Assembly (NCBI RefSeq): GCF_005048155.1
Contig: NZ_SUMB01000002.1
Coordinates: forward strand, 186,001-250,000
Length of the DNA stretch: 64,000 nucleotides
Direction of reading: 5' to 3'
From: Streptomyces piniterrae
GTDB taxonomy: Bacteria; Actinomycetota; Actinomycetes; Streptomycetales; Streptomycetaceae
How positions within the stretch are numbered: the first letter of the stretch is position 1; every line of letters begins with the position of its first letter. The position numbers were made by a program, and so were the translations under genes. The notes beneath the pieces were generated by a model, which saw only the letters and a program-made list of their open reading frames with translations, had not been told where the DNA came from and did not search any database. Below, piece after piece: positions 41,432 to 49,419 of this stretch.

Positions 41432-42010
41432 GCCCATCCTTGTCGTCGGTCTACCACGCCAGTCTGCCCTAGCCAGGCGCCCACACGTGGCAGAGCGGTG
41501 CCGTCCGGCTACGCGGCGCCGACGTGTTCGAATGCGAAACGATCACGAGGCCGGGGGCCGGCCGCACGGGACCGACGGACCGCCCGACGCGCCGCCGCCG
41601 TGAGATGGTCCACACCACTCGCCGTGCCCGCCCGGCCACTCCGGGGCGGCGGCCCTCGCCGTCAGCAGCGGGAATGGATCTCGCCACACCCGTCCCCGGC
41701 ACAACCCGCCCACCCGTGACCAGCCCTCCCATAACCGGCACCGGATCGGGCTTCGCGATCGGACGCCAGTTGTTCCCGCCCCACCCGATCCACCATGATG
41801 ATCGCGGCAGGCGCAGCCGACGGTCACCCGATCGTGCGGTGAATGCGCGGTGAACGGCCGCATCCGGCGATCCGATAGCCTCTGCCGACGTGCCACCGGC
41901 CCTCCGGGGCCCAGGTGTGCCACGCCCGCTGCCCGGGTAGTCCGTATCGAATACGGGTCGACTCCGGGCTGTCCCGCGCTGCCTTGTCAGCATCCAAGGA
42001 GTGAGTTCGT
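41432..42010. other. Divergent intergenic region with operator-like palindrome
   Basis: About 580 bp separate idi from the phospho-alditol operon. I see no convincing gene; open frames here are Arg/Pro/Gly-rich shadows. A GTGAAC / 18 nt / GATAGC arrangement (41850-41879) could be the operon promoter. CCGTAT-CGA-ATACGG (41942-41956) is a perfect 6-bp inverted repeat in the presumed leader. AAGGAG at 41996-42001 is the likely ribosome-binding site of the next gene. Confidence 0.45.
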
Positions 42011-43804
42011 CTGTCGACCGCCATCCTCACCGGTCCGCCGGTAGCCGGGTCGCCGCTCGAGGGCGACCTGCGCACGCTGGGCTTCGACGTCCGTACGGCG
42101 GACGACCCGGCGTCCGTCGCCGAGCTGATCGCAGCGGTGCCCGCGCACGAGCGGGTGGCCGTCGTCGACCCCCGCTTCGTCGGCCACCTGCACGCGCTGC
42201 GGCTGACGCTGACCGACCCGCGCTTCCCGGCCGCGGCCGTGCAGGGCGCGCTCACCGTGCAGCCCGAGGCGCGCGCCGCACTGGTCCGCGCGGCCGGCCG
42301 GATCCCGGTCGGCGCCGGCACCGCCCACCTCACGGACGTGCTGACCGGCACCCTGACCGAGTCCCTCGACCGTGAGGACATCGGCCTGCACCACGTCGAC
42401 CTCGGCAGCCTGGTCGCGACCGTCGCCCTCACCCCCGCGCAGCGCGAGAGCGCCCGGGAGGCCGTGGCGGCCGTCGACGACGAGGCCGTACGGCTGCGCA
42501 CCGCTGTGAAGTCCCGCGACGGCTTCTTCACGACGTACTGCATCAGCCCGTACTCCCGCTACCTCGCCCGCTGGTGCGCGCGCCGCGGCCTCACGCCCAA
42601 CCAGGTCACCACCGCGTCCCTGCTCACCGCGCTGATCGCGGCGGGCTGCGCGGCCACCGGAACCCGCGGCGGCTTCGTCGCCGCCGGCGTCCTGCTGCTG
42701 TTCTCCTTCGTCCTGGACTGCACCGACGGGCAGCTCGCCCGCTACTCCCTGCAGTACTCGACGATGGGCGCCTGGCTGGACGCCACCTTCGACCGGGCCA
42801 AGGAGTACGCGTACTACGCGGGGCTCGCGCTCGGCGCGGCGCGCGGCGGCGACGACGTCTGGGCGCTGGCGCTCGGCGCGATGGTCCTCCAGACCTGCCG
42901 CCATGTCGTCGACTTCTCCTTCAACGAGGCGAACCACGACGCCACCGGGAACACCAGCCCCACCGCCGCGCTCTCCGACAAGCTCGACAGCGTCGGCTGG
43001 ACGGTCTGGGTGCGCCGGATGATCGTGCTGCCCATCGGCGAGCGCTGGGCCATGATCGCGGTCCTCACCGCGCTCACCACCCCGCGCATCGTCTTCTACG
43101 CCCTGCTCATCGGCTGTGCGCTGGCCGCCTGCTACACCACGGCCGGCCGGGTCCTGCGCTCGCTCACCCGCCGGGCCCGCCGCACCGACCGGGCCGCGCA
43201 GGCGCTGGCCGACCTTGCCGACTCCGGGCCGCTGGCCACGCTCTTCGCCAAGGGCCCGGCGGCGCGCGGCAACATGACCCCGCCCCTGATGGCGCTGGCC
43301 GGCGTGGCATTCCTCATGGCGCAGCTGGCGTGGAAGGACGGCGGGAGCTGGTGGCCCGTGCTCGGCGCGGCCGTCTACGCCGCCTTCTCCGGCGCCGCCG
43401 TCGCCCGTGCCCTCAAGGGCCCGCTCGACTGGCTGGTGCCGCCCCTCTTCCGCATCGGCGAATACGTCACGATCCTGGTCCTGGCGGCCCGGTCGGACGC
43501 GCACGGAGCGCTGCCCGCCGCGTTCGGGCTGGTCGCCGCGGTCGCCTACCATCACTACGACACGGTCTACCGCATCCGCGGTGGCACCGGAGCCCCGCCG
43601 CAGTGGCTGGTCCGGGCGACCGGCGGGCATGAAGGACGGATCCTCGTGGTCACGGTCCTCGCCGCTCTGTTGTCCCCCACAGGTTTCACAATCGCGCTGA
43701 CGGCCCTTGCTGTGGTCCTGGCGCTGCTGGTGCTCATCGAGAGCATCCGCTTCTGGGTGTCCTCCCAAGCACCCGCCGTACACGATGAAGGAGAACCCGC
43801 ATGA
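42011..43804 (+). CDS. CDP-alcohol phosphotransferase with DUF5941-type N-terminus, CTG start
   Basis: This 597-residue protein has an N-terminal nucleotide-transferase-like region (S-T-A-I-L-T-G beginning) and a membrane C-terminus. The phosphotransferase motif D-C-T-D-G-Q-L-A-R then G-A-W-L-D-A-T-F-D (Asp236, 239, 257, 261) is complete. The frame has no ATG, GTG or TTG before 42137, but the homology-like beginning extends to a CTG at 42011, nine bases after AAGGAG; I therefore call CTG. It transfers a phospho-alcohol from a CDP-activated donor. It overlaps the next gene by ATGA and opens the operon. Confidence 0.85.
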   Translation: MSTAILTGPPVAGSPLEGDLRTLGFDVRTADDPASVAELIAAVPAHERVAVVDPRFVGHLHALRLTLTDPRFPAAAVQGALTVQPEARAALVRAAGRIPVGAGTAHLTDVLTGTLTESLDREDIGLHHVDLGSLVATVALTPAQRESAREAVAAVDDEAVRLRTAVKSRDGFFTTYCISPYSRYLARWCARRGLTPNQVTTASLLTALIAAGCAATGTRGGFVAAGVLLLFSFVLDCTDGQLARYSLQYSTMGAWLDATFDRAKEYAYYAGLALGAARGGDDVWALALGAMVLQTCRHVVDFSFNEANHDATGNTSPTAALSDKLDSVGWTVWVRRMIVLPIGERWAMIAVLTALTTPRIVFYALLIGCALAACYTTAGRVLRSLTRRARRTDRAAQALADLADSGPLATLFAKGPAARGNMTPPLMALAGVAFLMAQLAWKDGGSWWPVLGAAVYAAFSGAAVARALKGPLDWLVPPLFRIGEYVTILVLAARSDAHGALPAAFGLVAAVAYHHYDTVYRIRGGTGAPPQWLVRATGGHEGRILVVTVLAALLSPTGFTIALTALAVVLALLVLIESIRFWVSSQAPAVHDEGEPA

Positions 43805-44538
43805 TCGGCCTCGTGCTGGCAGCCGGCGCCGGACGGCGTCTTCGCCCCTACACAGACACCCTGCCCAAGGCTCTGGTGCCGGTCGATGGCGACACGACCA
43901 TCCTGGACCTGACCCTCGGCAACTTCGCCGAGATCGGCCTGACCGAGGTCGCGATCATCGTCGGTTACAAGAAGGAGGCCGTCTACGAGCGCAAGGCGGC
44001 GCTCGAGGCGAAGTACGGCCTCAAGCTCACCCTCATCGACAACGACAAGGCCGAGGAGTGGAACAACGCCTACTCCCTGTGGTGCGGCCGTGACTCGATC
44101 AAGCACACCGTGATCCTCGCCAACGGCGACACCGTGCACCCGGTCTCCGTCGAGAAGACCCTGCTCGCCGCCCGCGGCAACGGCCAGAAGATCATCCTCG
44201 CCCTCGACACGGTCAAGCAGCTGGCCGACGAGGAGATGAAGGTCATCGTGGACCCCGAGAAGGGCGTCCAGAAGATCACCAAGCTGATGGACCCGTCCGA
44301 GGCGACCGGTGAGTACATCGGCGTCACCCTCATCGAGGGCGAGGCCGCCGAAGAGCTGGCCGACGCCCTGAAGACCACCTTCGAGCGGGACCCCGACCTC
44401 TACTACGAGGACGGCTACCAGGAGCTCGTCAACCGCGGCTTCAAGGTCGACGTGGCCCCCATCGGCGACGTCAAGTGGGTCGAGATCGACAACCACGACG
44501 ACCTCGCGAAGGGCCGTGAGATCGCATGCCAGTACTGA
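43801..44538 (+). CDS. Nucleotidyltransferase (phosphocholine cytidylyltransferase-like)
   Basis: This 245-residue protein begins with the NTP-transferase signature M-I-G-L-V-L-A-A-G-A-G-R-R-L-R-P-Y-T and a P-K-A-L-V-P motif (catalytic Lys). L-A-N-G-D-T supplies the metal-binding Asp and K-W-V-E-I-D-N-H-D-D the second acidic site. It likely makes a CDP-alcohol from CTP and a phospho-alcohol, the donor for the two phosphotransferases in this operon. The product is not identified. Confidence 0.88.
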   Translation: MIGLVLAAGAGRRLRPYTDTLPKALVPVDGDTTILDLTLGNFAEIGLTEVAIIVGYKKEAVYERKAALEAKYGLKLTLIDNDKAEEWNNAYSLWCGRDSIKHTVILANGDTVHPVSVEKTLLAARGNGQKIILALDTVKQLADEEMKVIVDPEKGVQKITKLMDPSEATGEYIGVTLIEGEAAEELADALKTTFERDPDLYYEDGYQELVNRGFKVDVAPIGDVKWVEIDNHDDLAKGREIACQY

Positions 44539-45587
44539 CCCGCCTCATTCCGTCCCCGGTCGTCGTTGACATCAACGCCGGCGCCCTGGACGACCTGGCG
44601 GGCCTGCTGGCCGATCAGCGCATCTCCGCGTCCGGCAAACTCGCCATCGCGATCAGCGGTGGCTCGGGGGCACGGCTGCGCGAGCGGCTGACGCCCGCCC
44701 TGCCTGGCGCCGAGTGGTACGAGGTCGGCGGCGGCACCCTGGACGACGCGATCAAGCTCGCCGACGCCATGAAGAAGGGGCACTACGACGCCGTCGTGGG
44801 CCTCGGCGGCGGCAAGATCATCGACTGCGCCAAGTTCGCCGCCGCCCGTATCGGCCTGCCGCTGGTCGCCGTCGCGACGAACCTGTCGCACGACGGCCTG
44901 TGCTCGCCGGTCGCCACCCTCGACAACGACGCGGGGCGCGGCTCCTACGGTGTGCCGAACCCGATCGCCGTGGTGATCGACCTCGACATCATCCGCGAGG
45001 CCCCGGTTCGCTTCGTCCGCTCCGGCATCGGCGACGCGATCTCCAACATCTCTGCGGTCGCGGACTGGGAGCTCTCGCACCGCGAGACCGGCGAGGACAT
45101 CGACGGGCTGGCGGCCGCCATGGCACGCCAGGCCGGCGAGGCCGTGCTGCGCCACCCCGGTGGCGTCGGCGACGACAACTTCCTCCAGGTGCTGGCCGAG
45201 GGTCTGGTCCTCACCGGCATCTCGATGTCCGTCGCGGGCGACAGCCGCCCTGCCTCCGGTGCCTGCCACGAGATCAACCACGCCTTCGACATCCTCTTCC
45301 CCAAGCGGGCGGCGAGCCATGGCGAGCAGTGCGGCCTGGGTGCCGCGTTCGCCACGCACCTGCGCGGGGACAAGGAGACGTCCGCGCTGATGGTCGAGGT
45401 GCTCCAGCGGCACGGCCTGCCGGTCACGCCGGGTGAGATCGGCTTCACGGACGAGGAGTTCGTCCAGGTCGTCGAGTTCGCCCCGAAGACCCGCCCCGGT
45501 CGTTACACGATCCTGGAACACCTGGACCTGTCCACCGACGAGATCAGGGACGCATACGCCTCCTATGCCAAAACCATCAGTAGCTGA
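44526..45587 (+). CDS. Glycerol-1-phosphate dehydrogenase-like enzyme
   Basis: This 353-residue iron/zinc alcohol dehydrogenase has the G-L-G-G-G-K-I-I-D nucleotide motif (residues about 97-105), N-L-S-H-D-G-L-C-S-P, and metal ligands in the G-A-C-H-E-I-N-H-A-F and S-H-G-E-Q-C segments. These are features of sn-glycerol-1-phosphate dehydrogenases (archaeal EgsA, bacterial AraM). It would reduce dihydroxyacetone phosphate or a related keto-phosphate to the alditol phosphate used by the nucleotidyltransferase. It overlaps the previous gene by 13 bp and the next by 23 bp. Confidence 0.85.
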   Translation: MPVLTRLIPSPVVVDINAGALDDLAGLLADQRISASGKLAIAISGGSGARLRERLTPALPGAEWYEVGGGTLDDAIKLADAMKKGHYDAVVGLGGGKIIDCAKFAAARIGLPLVAVATNLSHDGLCSPVATLDNDAGRGSYGVPNPIAVVIDLDIIREAPVRFVRSGIGDAISNISAVADWELSHRETGEDIDGLAAAMARQAGEAVLRHPGGVGDDNFLQVLAEGLVLTGISMSVAGDSRPASGACHEINHAFDILFPKRAASHGEQCGLGAAFATHLRGDKETSALMVEVLQRHGLPVTPGEIGFTDEEFVQVVEFAPKTRPGRYTILEHLDLSTDEIRDAYASYAKTISS

Positions 45588-46344
45588 ACTACGCCCGGTC
45601 GTTCACCCCGAGGGCGTGAAGGACCGGCGCAGCGGTGAGCACTGGGCCGGCCGGCTCTACATGCGCGAGATCTCGCTGCGCATCGACCGCCACCTGGTGA
45701 ACACGCGGGTCACGCCCAACCAGCTGACCTACCTGATGACCGTCTTCGGCGTCCTCGCCGCCCCGGCACTCCTGGTGCCGGGGCTGCCGGGCGCCGTGCT
45801 CGGCGTGCTGATGGTCCAGCTCTACCTGCTGCTCGACTGCGTCGACGGCGAGGTCGCCCGCTGGAAGAAGCAGTTCTCGCTCGGCGGTGTCTACCTGGAC
45901 CGCGTCGGCGCCTACCTGTGCGACGCCGCGGTCCTGGTCGGCTTCGGCCTGCGCGCCGCCGACCTGTGGGGCCCGGGGCGGATCGACTGGCTGTGGGCCT
46001 TCCTCGGCACCCTCGCCGCGCTCGGCGCCATCCTGATCAAGGCCGAGACCGACCTCGTCGGTGTCGCCCGCCACCAGGGCGGACTGCCGCCGGTCAAGGA
46101 GTCGGCGTCCGAGCCGCGCTCGTCCGGCCTGGCGCTGGCCCGCAAGGCCGCCGCGGCGCTGAAGTTCCACCGGCTGGTCCTCGGCATCGAGGCGTCCCTG
46201 CTCATCCTGGTCCTGGCGATCCTCGACACGGTCAGGGGCGACCTGTTCTTCTCCCGCCTCGGCGTCGCCGTGCTGGCCGGCATCGCGCTCGTCCAGACCT
46301 TGCTCCACCTCGTGTCCATCCTGGTTTCAAGCAGGCTCAAGTGA
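45565..46344 (+). CDS. CDP-alcohol phosphotransferase-like, last motif Asp replaced
   Basis: This 259-residue membrane protein has the family motif D-C-V-D-G-E-V-A-R (Asp91, Asp94) and G-V-Y-L-D (Asp112), but the fourth Asp, four residues later, is Ala116 (D-R-V-G-A). The fourth Asp is the proposed catalytic base in this superfamily. The first phosphotransferase of the operon has all four with the same spacing. It may therefore bind CDP-alcohol without normal catalysis, or use another residue. It overlaps the dehydrogenase gene by 23 bp and the GT2 gene by GTGA. Confidence 0.85.
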   Translation: MPKPSVAELRPVVHPEGVKDRRSGEHWAGRLYMREISLRIDRHLVNTRVTPNQLTYLMTVFGVLAAPALLVPGLPGAVLGVLMVQLYLLLDCVDGEVARWKKQFSLGGVYLDRVGAYLCDAAVLVGFGLRAADLWGPGRIDWLWAFLGTLAALGAILIKAETDLVGVARHQGGLPPVKESASEPRSSGLALARKAAAALKFHRLVLGIEASLLILVLAILDTVRGDLFFSRLGVAVLAGIALVQTLLHLVSILVSSRLK

Positions 46345-47234
46345 CCCACACTCCTCAGACGCTGAAGGTCGGCGCGGTTGTCCTCACCATGGGCAACCGC
46401 CCCGAGGAGCTGCGTGCGCTGCTGGACTCGGTGGCCAAGCAGGACGGCGACCCGGTCGAGATAGCGGTCGTCGGCAACGGTTCGCCGCTGCCCGAGCTCC
46501 CCGACGGCGTACGGACCGTCGAGCTGCCGGAGAACGTCGGCATCCCGGCGGGCCGCAATGTCGGAATCGAGGCCTTCGGGCCCGGCGGCAGCGACGTCGA
46601 TGTGCTGCTGTTCCTCGACGACGACGGGCTGCTGGCCAGGGAGGACACCGCCGAGCTGTGCCGGGAGGCCTTCGGGCGGGACCCGGAGCTCGGCATCATC
46701 AGCTTCCGGATCGCCGACCCGGACACCGGCGAGACCCAGCGCCGGCACGTGCCGCGGCTGCGCGCCGCCGACCCCATGCGGTCCTCCCGGGTCACCACCT
46801 TCCTCGGCGGCGCCAATGCCGTCCGTACCAAGGTCTTCCAGGAGATCGGCGGGCTGCCCGACGACTTCTTCTACGCCCATGAGGAGACCGACCTGGCCTG
46901 GCGGGCCCTGGACGCGGGGTGGCTGATCGACTACCGGTCGGACATGCTGCTGCTGCACCCCACCATGGCGCCCAGCAGGCACGCGGTCTACCACCGGATG
47001 GTGGCCCGCAACCGGGTCTGGCTGGCCCGCCGCAACCTGCCCGCCGTGCTGATTCCGGTCTATCTCGGTGTCTGGTTCCTGCTCACCCTCGCCCGGCGCC
47101 CCTCCTGGCCCGCGCTCCGGGTGTGGCTGGCCGGCTTCAAAGAGGGCTGGACGACCCCTTGCGGTCCCAGGCGCCCCATGAAGTGGGCTACGGTTTGGCG
47201 ACTGACCCGACTGGGCCGCCCTCCCGTCATCTGA
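46341..47234 (+). CDS. Glycosyltransferase family 2
   Basis: This 297-residue GT-A enzyme has the strand V-G-A-V-V-L-T-M-G-N-R-P near the N-terminus, the metal-binding L-F-L-D-D-D-G motif, and the acceptor-side H-E-E-T-D-L-A-W-R motif. It starts at a GTG in a GTGA overlap with the previous gene. A C-terminal hydrophobic stretch (V-L-I-P-V-Y-L-G-V-W-F-L-L-T) suggests membrane association. It probably adds sugar residues to the polymer made by this operon. Confidence 0.9.
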   Translation: MTHTPQTLKVGAVVLTMGNRPEELRALLDSVAKQDGDPVEIAVVGNGSPLPELPDGVRTVELPENVGIPAGRNVGIEAFGPGGSDVDVLLFLDDDGLLAREDTAELCREAFGRDPELGIISFRIADPDTGETQRRHVPRLRAADPMRSSRVTTFLGGANAVRTKVFQEIGGLPDDFFYAHEETDLAWRALDAGWLIDYRSDMLLLHPTMAPSRHAVYHRMVARNRVWLARRNLPAVLIPVYLGVWFLLTLARRPSWPALRVWLAGFKEGWTTPCGPRRPMKWATVWRLTRLGRPPVI

Positions 47235-47303
47235 CAAGCTCGTATCTGAGAGCATCAGCCGCGAACCGGGGCGTGGCCCCGGCAGCGCACCCTGAGGACG
47301 AAA

Positions 47304-48248
47304 GTGTCAACTGTGAGCGAGACCACGCACGACAGTGCGGTCGCCATGAGTGCCCCGCCATCTTCCGACGAGGGGCTCACCCCCGCCGAGCGGGCCCAGA
47401 AGTACGGGCTTTCGCAGAGCGGGGCGCGCCCCAGCCTCCCGCAGTACATCCGGGAGCTGTGGGACCGGCGGCACTTCATCTCCGCCTTCGCCAGCGCCAA
47501 GCTGACCGCGCAGTACAGCCAGGCCAAGCTGGGCCAGGTCTGGCAGGTGGCGACGCCGCTGCTGAACGCGCTCGTCTACTACCTCATCTTCGGTCTGCTG
47601 ATCGGCACGCGGAACGGTGTCCCCGACTTCGTGCCGTTCCTGGTGACCGGCGTCTTCATCTTCACCTTCACGCAGAGCTCGGTGATGGCCGGTACGCGGT
47701 CGATCTCCGGCAACCTGGGTCTGGTCCGCGCGCTGCACTTCCCGCGCGCCTGTCTGCCCGTCTCGTTCTGCCTGATGCAGCTCCAGCAGCTCGTGTTCTC
47801 CATGGGTGTGCTGATGGTCATCCTGCTGGGCTTCGGGCAGCTGCCGACCTGGTCCTGGCTGCTGGTGCTCCCCGCGCTGGCGCTGCAGTTCATGTTCAAC
47901 ACCGGCCTGGCGATGGTCATGGCGCGGCTGGGTGCCAAGACCCCCGACCTGGCGCAGCTGATGCCGTTCATCATGCGGACGTGGATGTACGCGTCCGGCG
48001 TGATGTTCAGCATCGACGCGATCCTCAAGGGCAAGCACGTCCCCTCGTTCGTGGAGTTCCTGCTCGACGCCAACCCGGCCGCCCTCTACATCGACCTGAT
48101 GCGTTTCGCCCTGATCGACAGCTTCACGCTGGACAAGCTGCCGCACGGGATGTGGGCGTGGGCGTGGGCCGGCGGCTGGGCGCTGGTGATGGGTGTCGTC
48201 GGCTTTGTGTACTTCTGGAAGGCTGAGGAGCGGTACGGACGTGGCTGA
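47304..48248 (+). CDS. ABC-2 type polysaccharide/polyol-phosphate exporter permease
   Basis: This 314-residue permease has six hydrophobic segments in the ABC-2 layout after a 60-residue cytoplasmic N-terminus. The motif S-Q-A-K-L-G-Q-V-W-Q-V-A-T-P-L-L-N-A resembles the region found in TagG/Wzm. The GTG start has GAGGA five bases upstream. It overlaps the ATPase gene by 8 bp, so the two form the exporter for the polymer. Confidence 0.9.
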   Translation: MSTVSETTHDSAVAMSAPPSSDEGLTPAERAQKYGLSQSGARPSLPQYIRELWDRRHFISAFASAKLTAQYSQAKLGQVWQVATPLLNALVYYLIFGLLIGTRNGVPDFVPFLVTGVFIFTFTQSSVMAGTRSISGNLGLVRALHFPRACLPVSFCLMQLQQLVFSMGVLMVILLGFGQLPTWSWLLVLPALALQFMFNTGLAMVMARLGAKTPDLAQLMPFIMRTWMYASGVMFSIDAILKGKHVPSFVEFLLDANPAALYIDLMRFALIDSFTLDKLPHGMWAWAWAGGWALVMGVVGFVYFWKAEERYGRG

Positions 48249-49044
48249 GCAGAAGAACGGCGTTCAGCCGACCAAGGCGGCAGAGGCCCGCGTACCGACC
48301 GTGATCGCGGACGAGCTGCACATCGTCTACCGGGTCTACGGCACCGGTGCGGGCAAGGGCGGCGCCACGGCGGCGCTCAACCGGATCATCCGCCGCAAGC
48401 CGTCGGCGGGCGTACGCGAGGTGCACGCGGTCAAGGGCGTCTCCTTCACCGCGTACCGGGGTGAGTCGATCGGCCTGATCGGATCGAACGGATCCGGCAA
48501 GTCGACGCTGCTCAAGGCGGTGGCCGGGCTGCTCCCCGCGGAGCGAGGCAAGGTCTACACGCACGGTCAGCCGTCGCTGCTCGGCGTGAACGCGGCCCTG
48601 ATGAACGACCTGACCGGCGAGAAGAACGTCATCCTCGGCGGGCTGGCCATGGGCATGTCCCGCGACCAGGTCCGCGAGCGCTATGACGGCATCGTCGACT
48701 TCTCGGGCATCAACGAGAAGGGCGACTTCATCTCGCTGCCGATGCGCACCTACTCCTCCGGTATGGCGGCCCGGCTGCGGTTCTCCATCGCCGCGGCCAA
48801 GGACCATGACGTCCTGATGATCGACGAGGCGCTGGCCACCGGTGACCGCAGCTTCCAGAAGCGCTCCGAGGCGCGCATCCGGGAGCTGCGCAAGGAGGCC
48901 GGCACGGTCTTCCTGGTCAGCCACAACAACAAGTCGATCAGGGACACCTGTGACCGGGTGCTGTGGCTGGAGCGGGGCGAGCTGCTGATGGACGGTCCGA
49001 CGGACGAAGTGATCAAGGCATACGAAAAGGAGACGGGCAAGTAG
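48241..49044 (+). CDS. ABC exporter ATP-binding protein (TagH/Wzt type)
   Basis: This 267-residue ATPase has Walker A G-S-N-G-S-G-K-S-T (residues 81-89), signature Y-S-S-G-M-A-A-R-L, Walker B V-L-M-I-D-E-A-L-A-T-G-D and H-loop L-V-S-H-N-N. The Y-S-S-G-M signature is typical of polysaccharide and teichoic-acid exporters. It lacks a long C-terminal carbohydrate-binding extension. GTG start; last gene of the operon. Confidence 0.92.
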   Translation: MAEQKNGVQPTKAAEARVPTVIADELHIVYRVYGTGAGKGGATAALNRIIRRKPSAGVREVHAVKGVSFTAYRGESIGLIGSNGSGKSTLLKAVAGLLPAERGKVYTHGQPSLLGVNAALMNDLTGEKNVILGGLAMGMSRDQVRERYDGIVDFSGINEKGDFISLPMRTYSSGMAARLRFSIAAAKDHDVLMIDEALATGDRSFQKRSEARIRELRKEAGTVFLVSHNNKSIRDTCDRVLWLERGELLMDGPTDEVIKAYEKETGK

Positions 49045-49057
49045 CCCCTCCCGCGTC

Positions 49058-49094
49058 CGAAGGCCCCCGCGAGCCCGGCTCGCCGGGGCCTTCG
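49058..49094 (+). terminator. Operon terminator hairpin
   Basis: An outer 10-bp stem (49058-49067 with 49085-49094) encloses an inner 6-bp stem, 14 bases after the ABC ATPase stop. Confidence 0.75.
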
Positions 49095-49415
49095 AGCGTT
49101 GGCAGATGGTCAACTCCGCCGGGTTCGGGATCAGTTGAACCCCTTTTGATGGTGACCGGATCGTTGTCCCAAGCCTCGGTACCCGCTCGGACGTGGACGA
49201 GACGTACGGCGTAAGCTGTACGGGTACTGAACAGCACAAGTGGTATAAGTCGGGCAATGATCACCTGATCGGGCGAGCGGAAGCCCGAACAGGGGCGCGT
49301 CGTGACCAGCGGCGTGTCCGAAATAGGATGCTTTAGCTTGGCGGTGTAGAACGGGAGACGTGACGGCAATGGCTACTGGTTCGCTCCGGCTCCGAAACGC
49401 GCCGGGCAGCCCCCG
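49095..49415 (+). promoter_or_regulatory. Hopanoid operon upstream region and candidate promoter
   Basis: This holds no gene over 20 codons. GTGACC / 16 nt / TAGGAT (49302-49307, 49324-49329) is the best promoter match. A second AT-rich box TATAAG lies at 49243. A 16-codon open frame (49369-49419) ends by overlapping the hpnC start. Confidence 0.4.
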
Positions 49416-49419
49416 GTGA
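49369..49419 (+). CDS. Possible leader peptide before hpnC
   Basis: ATG at 49369 (GGGAG ten bases upstream) opens a 16-residue frame, M-A-T-G-S-L-R-L-R, ending at TGA that overlaps the GTG start of hpnC (GTGA). Such an overlap is the usual sign of translational coupling. It is not obviously a regulatory codon run, so it may simply feed ribosomes to hpnC. Confidence 0.35.
   Translation: MATGSLRLRNAPGSPR

Noticed and set aside
41469..41993. Minus-strand open frame between idi and the phospho-alditol operon
   Set aside because: Composition is Arg/Gly/Pro with no motif, several overlapping frames in the same place look alike, and no RBS is found.
42001..42375. Open frame from GTG at 42001 (MSSSVDRHPHRS...)
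   Set aside because: It is in a different frame from the phosphotransferase, is Arg/Ala/Gly-rich like a shadow frame, and its GTG lies inside the AAGGAG ribosome-binding site.
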